From: Streptomyces marincola
Lineage (GTDB): Bacteria > Actinomycetota > Actinomycetes > Streptomycetales > Streptomycetaceae
NCBI RefSeq assembly: GCF_020410765.1
Contig: NZ_CP084541.1
Coordinates: 925,001-989,000 of the forward strand
DNA length: 64,000 bases
Direction of reading: 5' to 3'
The notes below the pieces were generated by a model that saw only the letters and a program-made list of their open reading frames with translations, made no database searches and had not been told where the DNA came from. Shown one piece after another: positions 52,367 through 60,833 of the stretch (position 1 is the first letter of the stretch; each line of letters starts with the position of its first letter). A program made the translations under genes and the position numbers.

Positions 52367-52837
52367 TTATCCGGCCGTCCAGCGGGTGACGGACACAGTG
52401 GTCCCGCCGCCGGGCGGGCATTCTATGGCGAACTCGTGCATCAGCCGCCGCGCGCCGCCGAGTCCGTGCCCGAGTCCGGCGCCGGTGCTGAAGCCGTCGG
52501 TCAGCGCGGCCTCCACGTCGGGGATGCCGGGGCCGCTGTCGCTGACGGTGAGCCGCAGGCCGCTGCCCTTGGGGCGGCGCAGCCGTTCGACGACGAGCGT
52601 GCCGCCGCCGCCGTGGATGTAGGCGTTGCGGACCAGTTCGCTGGCCGCGGTCACCACGCGGGTCTGGTCGACCAGTCCGAACCCCATCTCCTGGGTGGCG
52701 GCCCGGACGGCGTGCCTGGCTTCGAGCAGGTCCTCCTCGGTGCGCACGGGGAACTCCACGCGGTGCACGGCCGCGGCGGCGCGGGGGCCGGTGCCCAGGT
52801 CCGGCGTGGCCCGATGGTCAGGAGGCGTCATCGCCAC
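52367..52837 (-). CDS. rsbT: RsbT-like serine kinase of stressosome
   Basis: 156-aa GHKL-family kinase. N-box ELVRNAYIHGGGG, G1 VSDSGPGIPDVE and G2 GLGHGLGGARRLMHEF motifs are complete. RsbT binds the RsbR-RsbS stressosome, phosphorylates RsbS when stressed, then is released to switch on an RsbU-type phosphatase; both partners are encoded here. GTG 52837 is supported by GGGAGG six bases upstream, and gives a 20-bp overlap with rsbS. Confidence 0.92.
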   Translation of the reverse strand: MAMTPPDHRATPDLGTGPRAAAAVHRVEFPVRTEEDLLEARHAVRAATQEMGFGLVDQTRVVTAASELVRNAYIHGGGGTLVVERLRRPKGSGLRLTVSDSGPGIPDVEAALTDGFSTGAGLGHGLGGARRLMHEFAIECPPGGGTTVSVTRWTAG

Positions 52838-53228
52838 GGGTTGCCTCCCCCAGCCGGTTGGTGCGGTACCAACCGAGTGCGGCCATGCCCGCCTCCGCGT
52901 TCAGGGCGGTCTCGACACCGTGCAGCTTCAGCCCCAGCTCGACGAGTGTGATGGCGACCGGTGGCCGCATGCCCGCGACGATCACCCGGGCGCCGAGCAG
53001 CCGGGCGGTGGTGGTCAGCTCGCTGAGGGTGCGGGCGACGAACGAGTCGATGACTTCGAGGCGGGAGATGTCGATGAGGACACCGGTCGCGGCCTCGCGG
53101 GCGATGCGCTCGGTCAGCTCGTCGACGAAGCCCATGGCGGACCGGTCGTCGAGTTCGTCGAGCAGACCGGTGACGAGGACGTCACCGAGGCGCAGGATCG
53201 GCACACCGGCCGAGTGCCTTCCGGTCAC
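52818..53228 (-). CDS. rsbS: RsbS-like STAS antagonist
   Basis: 136-aa single STAS-domain protein of the stressosome core. The predicted phosphorylated serine is S62 in LEVIDSFVARTLSE, matching B. subtilis RsbS Ser59. GVLIDISRLEVIDS and VAGMRPPVAITLVELGL complete the fold. GTG start overlaps the rsbR stop (GTGA). Longer than B. subtilis RsbS by a short C-terminal tail, YRTNRLGEATRGDDAS. Confidence 0.93.
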   Translation of the reverse strand: MTGRHSAGVPILRLGDVLVTGLLDELDDRSAMGFVDELTERIAREAATGVLIDISRLEVIDSFVARTLSELTTTARLLGARVIVAGMRPPVAITLVELGLKLHGVETALNAEAGMAALGWYRTNRLGEATRGDDAS

Positions 53229-54103
53229 CGGCCGACCGTCTCACCCGTGGGAATGCGGGCCTGGCCCGTGATCTTGATGGCTTCGGCCAGCGCGTCCGCG
53301 AGGGTCGCCTTGGTGGTGATGGCCGACAGGTCGAGACCGAGCTGGGCGATGGTCTGGGCGATGGGCGGCCGGATGCCGCTGATGACGCAGTCGGCGCCCA
53401 TCAGGCGCACGGCGGCCACGGTCTGCATCAGGTGCTGCGCCACGGAGGTGTCCACGGTGGCGACGCCCGTGATGTCGATGATGGCGACCTGGGCCTCGTC
53501 GGCCTGGATGGCCTGCAACAGGCTCTCCATGACGACCTGCGTGCGGTCGGTGTCCAGGGTCCCGATCAACGGCACCGCGAGCACGTGGCGCCACAGCCGG
53601 ACGACGGGAGTGGACAGTTCCATCAGCTGCCTGCTCTGCCGGCTGATGATCTCCTCGCGGCTGGCGACGTAGGTGTCGAACGACAGCACGCCCGCCGTGT
53701 CGAGCAGCCGGTTGATCACGACCGCCGCCTCGAACAGCTCCCGCGCGTTCTGCGTGGAGCGCTGGAGGATCTCCAGCATGACCTCCTTCAGCGACAGCAC
53801 GGCGAGCGAGGTCGCGGTGGGGGTGGCGCCCGCGCGGGCCCGGCGCAGCGACAGCTCGGTGATGGTGTCCCGCACCTCGGTGTGCTCCGCCGCGAGGCGC
53901 CCCGCGGCCATGTCGCTCTCCAGGCCCGCCAGCAGCGCCGAGAGCAACTGGCCGGCTTCACGGCGCAGTTCGTCCTCGCCGATCCCGCTGACCATGACCT
54001 CCTGGTCGATCTGGAGGCGCACCCAGTTCTGGGCGATCTCCTCGTGATGGTCACGCAGCGTATGGATCAGCCGGTCACGCACGGCTGACTCGATGGCACT
54101 CAC
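53225..54103 (-). CDS. rsbR: RsbR-like stressosome sensor
   Basis: 292 aa from GTG 54103, with GAGAGG upstream; the longer frame to 54151 is not supported. N-terminal all-helical, non-haem globin-like sensor region (about 1-160, DRLIHTLRDHHEEIAQNWVR) projects from the stressosome; C-terminal STAS domain (about 165-285) with phosphorylation candidates T219 (VDTSVAQHLM) and S242 (VISGIRPP), equivalent to RsbR T171 and T205 (the second as Ser). First gene of the rsbR-S-T operon. Confidence 0.93.
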   Translation of the reverse strand: MSAIESAVRDRLIHTLRDHHEEIAQNWVRLQIDQEVMVSGIGEDELRREAGQLLSALLAGLESDMAAGRLAAEHTEVRDTITELSLRRARAGATPTATSLAVLSLKEVMLEILQRSTQNARELFEAAVVINRLLDTAGVLSFDTYVASREEIISRQSRQLMELSTPVVRLWRHVLAVPLIGTLDTDRTQVVMESLLQAIQADEAQVAIIDITGVATVDTSVAQHLMQTVAAVRLMGADCVISGIRPPIAQTIAQLGLDLSAITTKATLADALAEAIKITGQARIPTGETVGR

Positions 54104-54304
54104 AACAAACCCTCTCGCCGTCGACGCCTCCGGTCGCGCCGACGTCATCAATCGTCAGCTCAATCACCGTGAGCCTCATAGTTGCACTCCGGCAAATGTT
54201 AGCGTTCATCCGTCCAGGGCCGGAAGCCCTGCCCGTACACCGGTGCCTGCTCCCCTCATGTGCCGTCCGACCAGCAAGGAGTCCGCATGGGACCGCAGCC
54301 CCCG

Positions 54305-54841
54305 CTACGCGGATCTGGCGGACTGGTCGCCCGGCCGCTCCCCGCCGATGTCGGTGGTCTTGCGCACCGCGGCCCTGAACCCGGAGAGTCCCTCGGTGAG
54401 GGCCTTGCGGGCCGGGGGCGACATGGCGGAGATCGCGGACCGCAGCGCGGCCTCGCGCCGCGCGCGCAGCTCGGCGAGGAAACGGCGCCCGCTCGGGGTG
54501 AGCCACAGCTCCACCTCGCGCCGGCTGGTGGGGCTGGTCGTCCGCTCGACGAACCCCACCGCCTGGAGCCGGTCGCAGAGCCGGCTGACGGAGGACGGCG
54601 CGGCGCCGAGCAGGCGGCCGAGATTGCGGAGGTTGATCCCCTCGTCGCGCTCCAGTATGTAGAGCACCCGCAGCTGGGAGGAGGAGACGGGCGCGGGCGA
54701 CGCGGCATCCCGTCCTCGTTCCCACAGAATCTCCAGCAACTCGATCATTTCGGACGCCGCCAGGGTGGCTGCGTCCGGAGAGCGGTGCGGAGAAGGCCGA
54801 TTCACGTGTCTCACTGTGGCACTCACGCTCGTGCTTGTCAT
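54305..54841 (-). CDS. MarR-family transcriptional regulator
   Basis: About 178-aa winged-helix regulator. HTH core SSQLRVLYILERDEGINLRN, then GAAPSSVSRLCDRLQAVGFV and wing TSPTSRREVELWLTPSGRRF. Start uncertain: ATG 54841 is used, but GTG codons at 54826, 54814 and 54805 are in frame and closer to the homologous region. It is divergent from the second SpoIIE phosphatase gene and lies upstream of, and codirectional with, the stressosome operon 201 bp away, so it may control either (inference). Confidence 0.85.
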   Translation of the reverse strand: MTSTSVSATVRHVNRPSPHRSPDAATLAASEMIELLEILWERGRDAASPAPVSSSQLRVLYILERDEGINLRNLGRLLGAAPSSVSRLCDRLQAVGFVERTTSPTSRREVELWLTPSGRRFLAELRARREAALRSAISAMSPPARKALTEGLSGFRAAVRKTTDIGGERPGDQSARSA

Positions 54842-54926
54842 CCCGGATGTCCGGTACCACATCCTTGCCCGCCGGTCGTCGCGGCCGGTGGGCAACGTCA
54901 CTTCTGAAGAAGGCGGATCCCACACG

Positions 54927-56108
54927 GTGGACAGACTTCTGGCCGCGTACCGCGCTCTGCGCACGGCGGCCCCCCACGGGTTGCCCGGTGCCCTCCGGGC
55001 CGCCCTGACACGGCACTACGCCGTGCACGAGGTGGAATTCAGGCTCGTCGACTACGCGATGGACGCCCTGCGCCCGGTGGAGGGCGACGCCTCGGGCGAC
55101 GCGGGCGTGGTGTCCGCGCGGACCGGCCCGGCCGGGCGGGCGTTCGGCTCCCAGCGGCCCTTCGTGGAGCCGCTCGACGGGCCGGCGGCAGCGGACCCCT
55201 CGGCGCTGCTGACCGCCCACCTGCCGGTGAGCGTGCGCGGGAACGCGGTGGGCGTGCTGACGGTCCGCGTGCCGCGCGACCGGCTCGCGGCCGACGTGAT
55301 CGCCGAACTCGGCGAGATCGCCGAGGCGCTCGGGCACGCCGTCGCGGTCGCCGACCGGGACACCGACCTCTACCTCAGGGCCGGGCGCACCGAACGGCTC
55401 ACGCTGGCGGCCGAGATGCAGTGGCAGCTGCTGCCGGGCCGGTCCGTCTCGCGCCCGGAGTTCGACCTGGGCGGGCACCTGGAGCCCGCGTACGCGATCC
55501 GCGGCGACGTCTTCGACTGGTCCACCTCGGCCGAGCACCTGACGCTGACCGTGATCAACGGGATGGGCGAGGGGATAGAGGCCGCGCTGCTGACCAACCT
55601 GGCCGTGAACGCCCTGCGCAACGCGCGGCGCGCCGGGCTCGGCCTCGCCGAGCAGGCGTACCTCGCCGACCAGGCCGTGTACGGGCAGTACCGGGGCGTC
55701 GCGTACGTGTCGGCGCTGCTGCTGCGGTTCGAACTGGCCACGGGGCTGGTGACGGTGATCGACGCCGGCTCGCCGCGGATGTGGCTGCGGCGCCGCGGCA
55801 GGGTGGAGCTGCCGCCGTTCGACGCGCAGTTGCCGCTCGGCATGTTCGAGGACACCGAGTACCGGCCCGAGCGGTTCCGGGTGGAGCCGGGCGACCGGCT
55901 GTTCTTCCTCAGCGACGGCGTGTACGACGCCGCCTCGCCCGCGGGTGAGCGGTACGAGGAGAAGGCGCTGGCCCGCGCGCTGTCGAGCACCGGGCTGCTG
56001 CCGCCGGGGCAGGTGCCGCGCGCGGTGCTCGAAGAGCTGGCGCGCTACCGCGGCGGGCCGTCCCCCGAGGACGACGCGATGGTGGTGTGCCTGGACTGGC
56101 ACGGGTGA
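54927..56108 (+). CDS. Second SpoIIE-type PP2C phosphatase with GAF-like domain
   Basis: 393-aa phosphatase from GTG 54927 (GGCGGA 9 bases upstream). N-terminal region (about 30-150, HEVEFRLVDYAMDALRPVEG, HLPVSVRGNAVGVLTV) resembles a GAF sensor fold; SpoIIE/PP2C domain (about 165-390) has AEMQWQLLPGRSV, metal-site DVFDWSTSAEHLTL, VINGMGEGIEAALL and LFFLSDGVYDAAS. Typical DGxGHG is altered to NGMGEG, so one usual metal Asp is Asn; activity may differ. Divergent from MarR, beside the stressosome operon. Confidence 0.9.
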   Translation: MDRLLAAYRALRTAAPHGLPGALRAALTRHYAVHEVEFRLVDYAMDALRPVEGDASGDAGVVSARTGPAGRAFGSQRPFVEPLDGPAAADPSALLTAHLPVSVRGNAVGVLTVRVPRDRLAADVIAELGEIAEALGHAVAVADRDTDLYLRAGRTERLTLAAEMQWQLLPGRSVSRPEFDLGGHLEPAYAIRGDVFDWSTSAEHLTLTVINGMGEGIEAALLTNLAVNALRNARRAGLGLAEQAYLADQAVYGQYRGVAYVSALLLRFELATGLVTVIDAGSPRMWLRRRGRVELPPFDAQLPLGMFEDTEYRPERFRVEPGDRLFFLSDGVYDAASPAGERYEEKALARALSSTGLLPPGQVPRAVLEELARYRGGPSPEDDAMVVCLDWHG

Positions 56109-56189
56109 ACGGCCGCCGCCCGCCCGGGCCGCGCGCGGCGCTGAACGCGCCGGCGCGGACCCGGGCGGGCGGCGTGGGGCCCGCGGGCG

Positions 56190-58148
56190 TCAGGCGCCGA
56201 TGACCCCGCCGTCGGTGCGGCGGATGACGACGGTGGCGGACCTGGGCCGGCCTTCGGGGTCGAAGTCGGGCCAGTTGCTCACGGCGCGCGGGTCCTCGGG
56301 CGAGGGCGCGCCCCACGCGGTGGTGGACTCGCCGGGGTGCTGGACGTTGACGAACATGGTCCGCTGGTCGGGCGTGAAGGCCACGCCGCTGATCTCGGAG
56401 CCGCGCGGCCCGGTCAGGAAGCGGCGGATCTCGCCCGTGCGCGGGTCGGCCGCGAGCATCTGGTTGTTGCCGATGTTGTCGTAGCCGCGCTCCGGCAGGT
56501 TCTGCGAGGAGTTGGACACGTCGGTCTGGATCCACATGCGGCCGTCGGCGTCGAACGCGAGGCCGTCGGGCGAGCCGAAGATGCCGGACTGCCGCAGGTC
56601 GACCTGCTCGTCGTAGGCGGGGTCGCCGGCCAGGACGAAGATGTCCCAGGAGAAGGAGGTGGCGGTGTGCCGGCCGCCCTCCTCGGTCCAGCTGATGATG
56701 TGGCCGTACGGGTTCGGGGTGCGGGGGTTGACCGCGTTGTCCCAGCCGCTGCCGTTGGTGAGCGTGCAGTAGACGTCACCGGTCTTGGGGTTGATCGCGA
56801 TCCACTCCGGCCGGTCCATGCGGGTGGCGCCCACGGCGTCGGCCGCCTCGCGGGTGCGCAGCAGCACGTCGGCCTGGTCGGCGAAGCCGTTGGCCGACGT
56901 CAGGGGGCCCGTGCCGTGTTCGAGGGGCAGCCAGGTGCCGGAGCCGTCGTCGTCGAAGCGGGCCACGTAGAGCGTTCCGTGGTCGAGCGGGCTGCGGCCC
57001 AGCGCGCGGTGCACGCGCCAGTTGCCCTTGCCGACGAACTTGTAGATGTAGTCGCCGTCCTGGTCGTCGCCGCTGTAGGCCACGACGTGCCCGCGGGACT
57101 CGGTGACGGTGCAGCCCTCGTGCTTGAACCGGCCGAGCGCGGTGCGCTTGACGGGCTTGGCGTCGGGGTCGCGCGGGTCGATCTCGACGATCCAGCCGAA
57201 GCGGTTGATCTCGCCCGGGTTGGCGGCGAGGTCGAAGCGCGGGTCGGCCTCGTGCCAGCGGTAGCCGAAGCCGGAGGCCGAGACGCCGTAGCGGGCCTGG
57301 GCCGGGGTGGGCTCCCAGTCCGGGTCCTCGGTGCCGAAGTAGCTGTTCCAGTTCTCCTCGCACGCGAGGTAGGTGCCCCACGGGGTGTAGCCGCTTGAGC
57401 AGTTGTTCAGCGTGCCCATCGGCTCGTTCGCCGCGGCGAGCGCCGGGTGGTCGGGGCCCACGGGACCCGAGAAGGTGACGGGGGTCGAGCCGGTGATGCG
57501 GCGGGCGCGGGGCGACTCCACGACGTGCCACTGGCCGTCGCCGCGCTGCTCGACCTCCACGACGCTGACGCCGTGCGCGGCGAGCGCCTTCTGCACCTTC
57601 TCGGCCGTCATCTCCTCCGGGCCGTCGGGGAACAGCAGTTCCTGGTCGACGTACTCGTGGTTGAGCACGAGCATGCCGCGGCGGCTGCCCGCGGGGCCGT
57701 TGCCGAGCGGGAAGAAGTGCATGCCGTCGTGGTTCATGCCGATCTGCTCGGCCTGCTCGGCGGCGGAGTTCGAGGCGTCCTTGCGCCACTGCGGCCCGCT
57801 GGGGCGGATCGGCGTGCCCCAGGGGATGAGCACCTGCGTCTCGTACCCCTCGGGCACGGTGAACTCGTCCGCGGTGCTGGTGGGCACCGGGGAGAAGCCG
57901 AGCAGGCGGCGCGGCCTGACGCCGCCCTGCCAGCCGCCGTCGCCCGGGCCCCCGGAGGCGGCCGTCGCGGTGCCGGTGCCGAGGCCGGCCGCGGCGAGGA
58001 AGCCGGCCGCCGCCGCGGTGCCGCCCACCAGGGCGGTGCGGCGGGACATCCGCCGCTGGACGACCTCCCCGAACGACCGGTTGCCTGACGTGTTCGAGCT
58101 GACGTCGTCCGGGTCGTACTCGGGGAACACCGGGCGCTTCGCTTCCAT
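56190..58148 (-). CDS. phoX: PhoX family alkaline phosphatase (DUF839), Tat-secreted
   Basis: 652-aa secreted phosphatase. Twin-arginine motif S35-R36-R37-T-A-L followed by an Ala/Gly-rich hydrophobic stretch and TATAASG cleavage region. Family blocks: RRLLGFSPVPTSTADEFTVP, WKIPWG-like LIPWGTPI, NHEYVDQELLFPDG, NNCSSGYTPWGTYLACEENW, and CTVTESRGHVVAYSGDDQDG with Fe/Ca-binding Glu and Asp residues. PhoX enzymes use iron and calcium and are exported folded by Tat to release phosphate from esters. A candidate PHO box lies upstream. Confidence 0.93.
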   Translation of the reverse strand: MEAKRPVFPEYDPDDVSSNTSGNRSFGEVVQRRMSRRTALVGGTAAAAGFLAAAGLGTGTATAASGGPGDGGWQGGVRPRRLLGFSPVPTSTADEFTVPEGYETQVLIPWGTPIRPSGPQWRKDASNSAAEQAEQIGMNHDGMHFFPLGNGPAGSRRGMLVLNHEYVDQELLFPDGPEEMTAEKVQKALAAHGVSVVEVEQRGDGQWHVVESPRARRITGSTPVTFSGPVGPDHPALAAANEPMGTLNNCSSGYTPWGTYLACEENWNSYFGTEDPDWEPTPAQARYGVSASGFGYRWHEADPRFDLAANPGEINRFGWIVEIDPRDPDAKPVKRTALGRFKHEGCTVTESRGHVVAYSGDDQDGDYIYKFVGKGNWRVHRALGRSPLDHGTLYVARFDDDGSGTWLPLEHGTGPLTSANGFADQADVLLRTREAADAVGATRMDRPEWIAINPKTGDVYCTLTNGSGWDNAVNPRTPNPYGHIISWTEEGGRHTATSFSWDIFVLAGDPAYDEQVDLRQSGIFGSPDGLAFDADGRMWIQTDVSNSSQNLPERGYDNIGNNQMLAADPRTGEIRRFLTGPRGSEISGVAFTPDQRTMFVNVQHPGESTTAWGAPSPEDPRAVSNWPDFDPEGRPRSATVVIRRTDGGVIGA

Positions 58149-58215
58149 CGCGGGTCCTCACTCGCTGCTGTGACGAATGTGATGTTTCCCGTGAGATTAG
58201 GAGCCGTCAGTGGCG

Positions 58216-58248
58216 CCGAGCCGCCACCCGAGTGAACAGAGGACCACC
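58216..58248 (-). promoter_or_regulatory. Candidate PHO box (PhoP site) upstream of phoX
   Basis: Read on the minus strand, three successive 11-mers occur: GGTGGTCCTCT, GTTCACTCGGG, TGGCGGCTCGG. The middle one fits the Streptomyces PHO-box unit G(G/T)TCAYYYR(G/C)G at every position; the flanking units match about 7 and 6 of 11. The location is 68-100 bp before the phoX start. Confidence 0.5.
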
Positions 58249-58303
58249 GTCGCACATACGGGCGATTCACCGTAACCGTTCACTTGGCGGCGGCCACGGA
58301 ACG

Positions 58304-59845
58304 TCAGCTCTCGTGCCGCCCGTCGACCCGGCGCGGCAGGCCGAGCGGGTTGTCGTCGCGCAGCTCGGGCGGCAGCAGCGCGGCAGGCGCGTTCTGGTAC
58401 GCCACCGGACGCAGCCAGCGTTCGATGGCGGTCGCGCCGACGGAGGTGGAGGTGGACGTGGTGGCGGGGTAGGGACCGCCGTGCTGCTGGGCCGGGGTGA
58501 CGGCGACGCCGGTGGGCCAGCCGTTCACCAGCACGCGGCCGGCCAGCGGGGTCAGTTCGGCGAGCAGCCGCGCGCCCGTGCCGCCGGCGCCCTCGCCCTC
58601 CGCGGCGCTCAGGTGCACCGTGGCGGTGAGGTTGCCAGGCAGGCGACCGAGGACGGCGGTGGCCTCGTCGGCGTCCCGGTAGCGGGCGAGGACGGTGACC
58701 GGGCCGAAGCACTCTTCGAGCAGCAGGTCGTGCGGCCCCTCGGCGGCCAGGCGGCCGGCGTCGACGGCGAGGACGCCGGCGGCGACGGTCCTGCCGGCGC
58801 CGTCCGCCGCGCCCTCGCCCGCGGCCACCGGCGTCGTCACGCCGTCGAGCGCGGCGCGCTCGCGCACGCCCGCGAGGAACGCGTCCCGCATCCGGCCGTC
58901 GAGCAGCACGCCGGGCGCGGCCTCGGCGACCCCCGCGGTCAGCGCGTCGAGGAGGGCGTCGCCCGCCTCGCCGGCCGGCGCCAGCACGAAGCCGGGCTTG
59001 GTGCAGAACTGCCCGGTGCCCATCGTCATGGACCCGGCCAGGCCCGCGCCGATCTCGGCGCCGCGCTCGCGGGCCGCGTCCTCGGTCACGAGCACCGGGT
59101 TGAGGCTGCCGAGTTCACCGTGGAACGGGATCGGCACCGGCCGGGCCGCCGCCGCGTCGAACAGCGCACGGCCGCCGTGCACGGAGCCGGTGAACCCGGC
59201 CGCCGCCACCAGCGGGTGCTTGACCAGTTCCACGCCGGCGTCGAAGCCGTGCACGACCGAGACGACGTCCTCGGGCAGGCCGGCCTTGGCCGCGCCGCGG
59301 CGCAGCGCGGCGCCGGCCAGCTCCGAGGTGGCCGGGTGGTCGGGGTGGGCCTTGACGACCACGGGGCAGCCGGCGGCCAGGGCGCTGGCGGTGTCGCCGC
59401 CCGGCACGGAGAAGGCGAGCGGGAAGTTGGAGGCGGCGTAGACGGCCACGACGCCCAGCGGGATGCGGTAGCGCCGCAGGTCGGGGCGGGGCGGGGTGAG
59501 GGAGGTGTCGGCGTGGTCGATGATGACGCCCAGGTAGGCGCCGTCCTCGATCTCCCGGGCGAAGGCCCGCAACTGACCGGTGGTGCGGGCGAGTTCGCCG
59601 GTGAGCCTGGTCTCGCCCAGCGCGGTCTCGGCGTCGGCGGCGGCGATGATCCGCTCGCCGTCCGCCTCAAGTTCGTCGGCCGCGGCGCGCAGCAGCGCGA
59701 TGCGGGCCTCCCGGTCGGCCAGGGCGGCGCGCGCGGCCTCGCCCGCCCGGACCGCGGCGTCGACATCCGCGGCCGTGGCCTCGGTCGCCACCTGCTCGCG
59801 CTGGTTTCCGGTTCGGGGGTCGACACTCCACACTGGTTCTGCCAC
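58304..59845 (-). CDS. NADP-dependent aldehyde dehydrogenase (2-oxoglutarate semialdehyde dehydrogenase type)
   Basis: 513-aa aldehyde dehydrogenase. Catalytic Glu in FHGELGSLNPV and Cys in GTGQFCTKPGFV; NADP-binding FTGSVHGGRALFDAAA. The HGELGS-NP and QFCTKPG forms are characteristic of the alpha-ketoglutarate semialdehyde dehydrogenase group that ends pentose, hydroxyproline and glucarate pathways. No pathway enzyme is adjacent, so the route is uncertain. Divergent from an IclR regulator, with an inverted repeat in the 135-bp gap. Confidence 0.93.
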   Translation of the reverse strand: MAEPVWSVDPRTGNQREQVATEATAADVDAAVRAGEAARAALADREARIALLRAAADELEADGERIIAAADAETALGETRLTGELARTTGQLRAFAREIEDGAYLGVIIDHADTSLTPPRPDLRRYRIPLGVVAVYAASNFPLAFSVPGGDTASALAAGCPVVVKAHPDHPATSELAGAALRRGAAKAGLPEDVVSVVHGFDAGVELVKHPLVAAAGFTGSVHGGRALFDAAAARPVPIPFHGELGSLNPVLVTEDAARERGAEIGAGLAGSMTMGTGQFCTKPGFVLAPAGEAGDALLDALTAGVAEAAPGVLLDGRMRDAFLAGVRERAALDGVTTPVAAGEGAADGAGRTVAAGVLAVDAGRLAAEGPHDLLLEECFGPVTVLARYRDADEATAVLGRLPGNLTATVHLSAAEGEGAGGTGARLLAELTPLAGRVLVNGWPTGVAVTPAQQHGGPYPATTSTSTSVGATAIERWLRPVAYQNAPAALLPPELRDDNPLGLPRRVDGRHES

Positions 59846-59902
59846 CGGAATCGCTCCTCCTGCCGAACGTCTGCTGCCACAGGGCGACGTTCGCTATAGT
59901 GC

Positions 59903-59918
59903 GTTCGAGATATTGAAC
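59903..59918. promoter_or_regulatory. IclR-type operator candidate
   Basis: GTTCGAGATATTGAAC has GTTC/GAAC arms and 12 of 16 positions symmetric, resembling the TTC-AATATT-GAA dyads of IclR/KdgR regulators. A second GTTCG lies at 59889-59893. On the minus strand it lies just upstream of a TATAGC -10-like hexamer for the dehydrogenase gene. Confidence 0.55.
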
Positions 59919-59980
59919 ATCGTCCCTGTATGTGAATATCGCTGGGGACTCTATAGCGGTTCGAACAAGGGGGCAAGGCG

Positions 59981-60751
59981 ATGCCAGCCGGTGAGACGGG
60001 CGGGTCCCAGGTCAAGTCCGCGGTCCGCACGGTGGAGTTGCTCGAATTCTTCGCGGGCAGCCCCGGCATGCATTCCCTCGCCGATGTCCAGACGGCCGTC
60101 GGGTACCCCAAGTCCAGCCTCTACATGCTGCTGCGCACACTGGTGGACCTGGGCTGGGTCGAGACCGACGCCACCGGCACCCGCTACGGCATCGGCGTCA
60201 GGGCGCTGCTGGTCGGCACCTCCTACATCGACGGCGACGAGGTCGTGGCGGCGGCCAGGCCCACGCTCGACCGGCTCTCGGACGACACCAGCGAGACCAT
60301 CCACCTCGCGCGCCTCGAAGGCACCAACGTCGTCTACCTCTCGACCCGGCAGTCCGAGCACTACCTGCGCCCCTTCACCCGCGTCGGCCGCCGGCTGCCC
60401 GCGCACTCCACCTCGCTCGGCAAGGCGCTGCTCGCCACCCACAGCGACGAACGCGTGCGCGCGCTGCTCCCCGAGCGCCTCGACCGGCTGACCGAGCACA
60501 CCCTCACCGACCGCGAGCAGCTGATCGCCGAGCTGGCGCAGATCCGCGAACGCGGCTACGCCACGGACCGCGAGGAGAACACCCTGGGGCTGAGCTGCTT
60601 CGGCATCGCCATCCCCTACCGCACGCCCGCCAGGGACGCGATCAGCTGCTCCGTGCCCGTGGCCCGGCTGACGCCGGCGCACGAACAGCTGATCCGCGAG
60701 GCTTTGTTCGACGCCCGCGACCGGCTGACCCTGGCCACCAGGCACCTGTAG
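59981..60751 (+). CDS. IclR-family transcriptional regulator
   Basis: 256-aa regulator. N-terminal winged HTH (VKSAVRTVELLEFFAGSPGM, then SSLYMLLRTLVDLGWVE) and C-terminal IclR effector domain (ETIHLARLEGTNVVYLSTRQ, HSTSLGKALLATHSDERVRA, GYATDREENTLGLSCFGIAI). IclR proteins often control catabolic genes for aromatic or sugar acids; here the divergent semialdehyde dehydrogenase is the obvious target. Confidence 0.94.
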   Translation: MPAGETGGSQVKSAVRTVELLEFFAGSPGMHSLADVQTAVGYPKSSLYMLLRTLVDLGWVETDATGTRYGIGVRALLVGTSYIDGDEVVAAARPTLDRLSDDTSETIHLARLEGTNVVYLSTRQSEHYLRPFTRVGRRLPAHSTSLGKALLATHSDERVRALLPERLDRLTEHTLTDREQLIAELAQIRERGYATDREENTLGLSCFGIAIPYRTPARDAISCSVPVARLTPAHEQLIREALFDARDRLTLATRHL

Positions 60752-60753
60752 GC

Positions 60754-60773
60754 CCTGCCCCCGCCGGGGCAGG
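60754..60773. terminator. Terminator between IclR and TetR genes
   Basis: CCTGCCCC-CGCC-GGGGCAGG, a perfect 8-bp stem 2 bp past the IclR stop codon, between converging genes. Confidence 0.75.
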
Positions 60774-60833
60774 ACGCCCCGGCCGCGGCTCGGCCCGCGG
60801 CCTGGTGCGTCCGGACGCGGCGCCGGGCGCCCG

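Noticed and set aside
54093..54662. Plus-strand frame across the rsbR/MarR gap
   Set aside because: Mostly antisense to the MarR gene with no convincing ribosome site or family pattern.
58264..58284. Two TTCAC copies near the dehydrogenase 3' end as a PHO box
   Set aside because: Spacing is 13 bp, not 11, and they are farther from phoX than the better match at 58216-58248.
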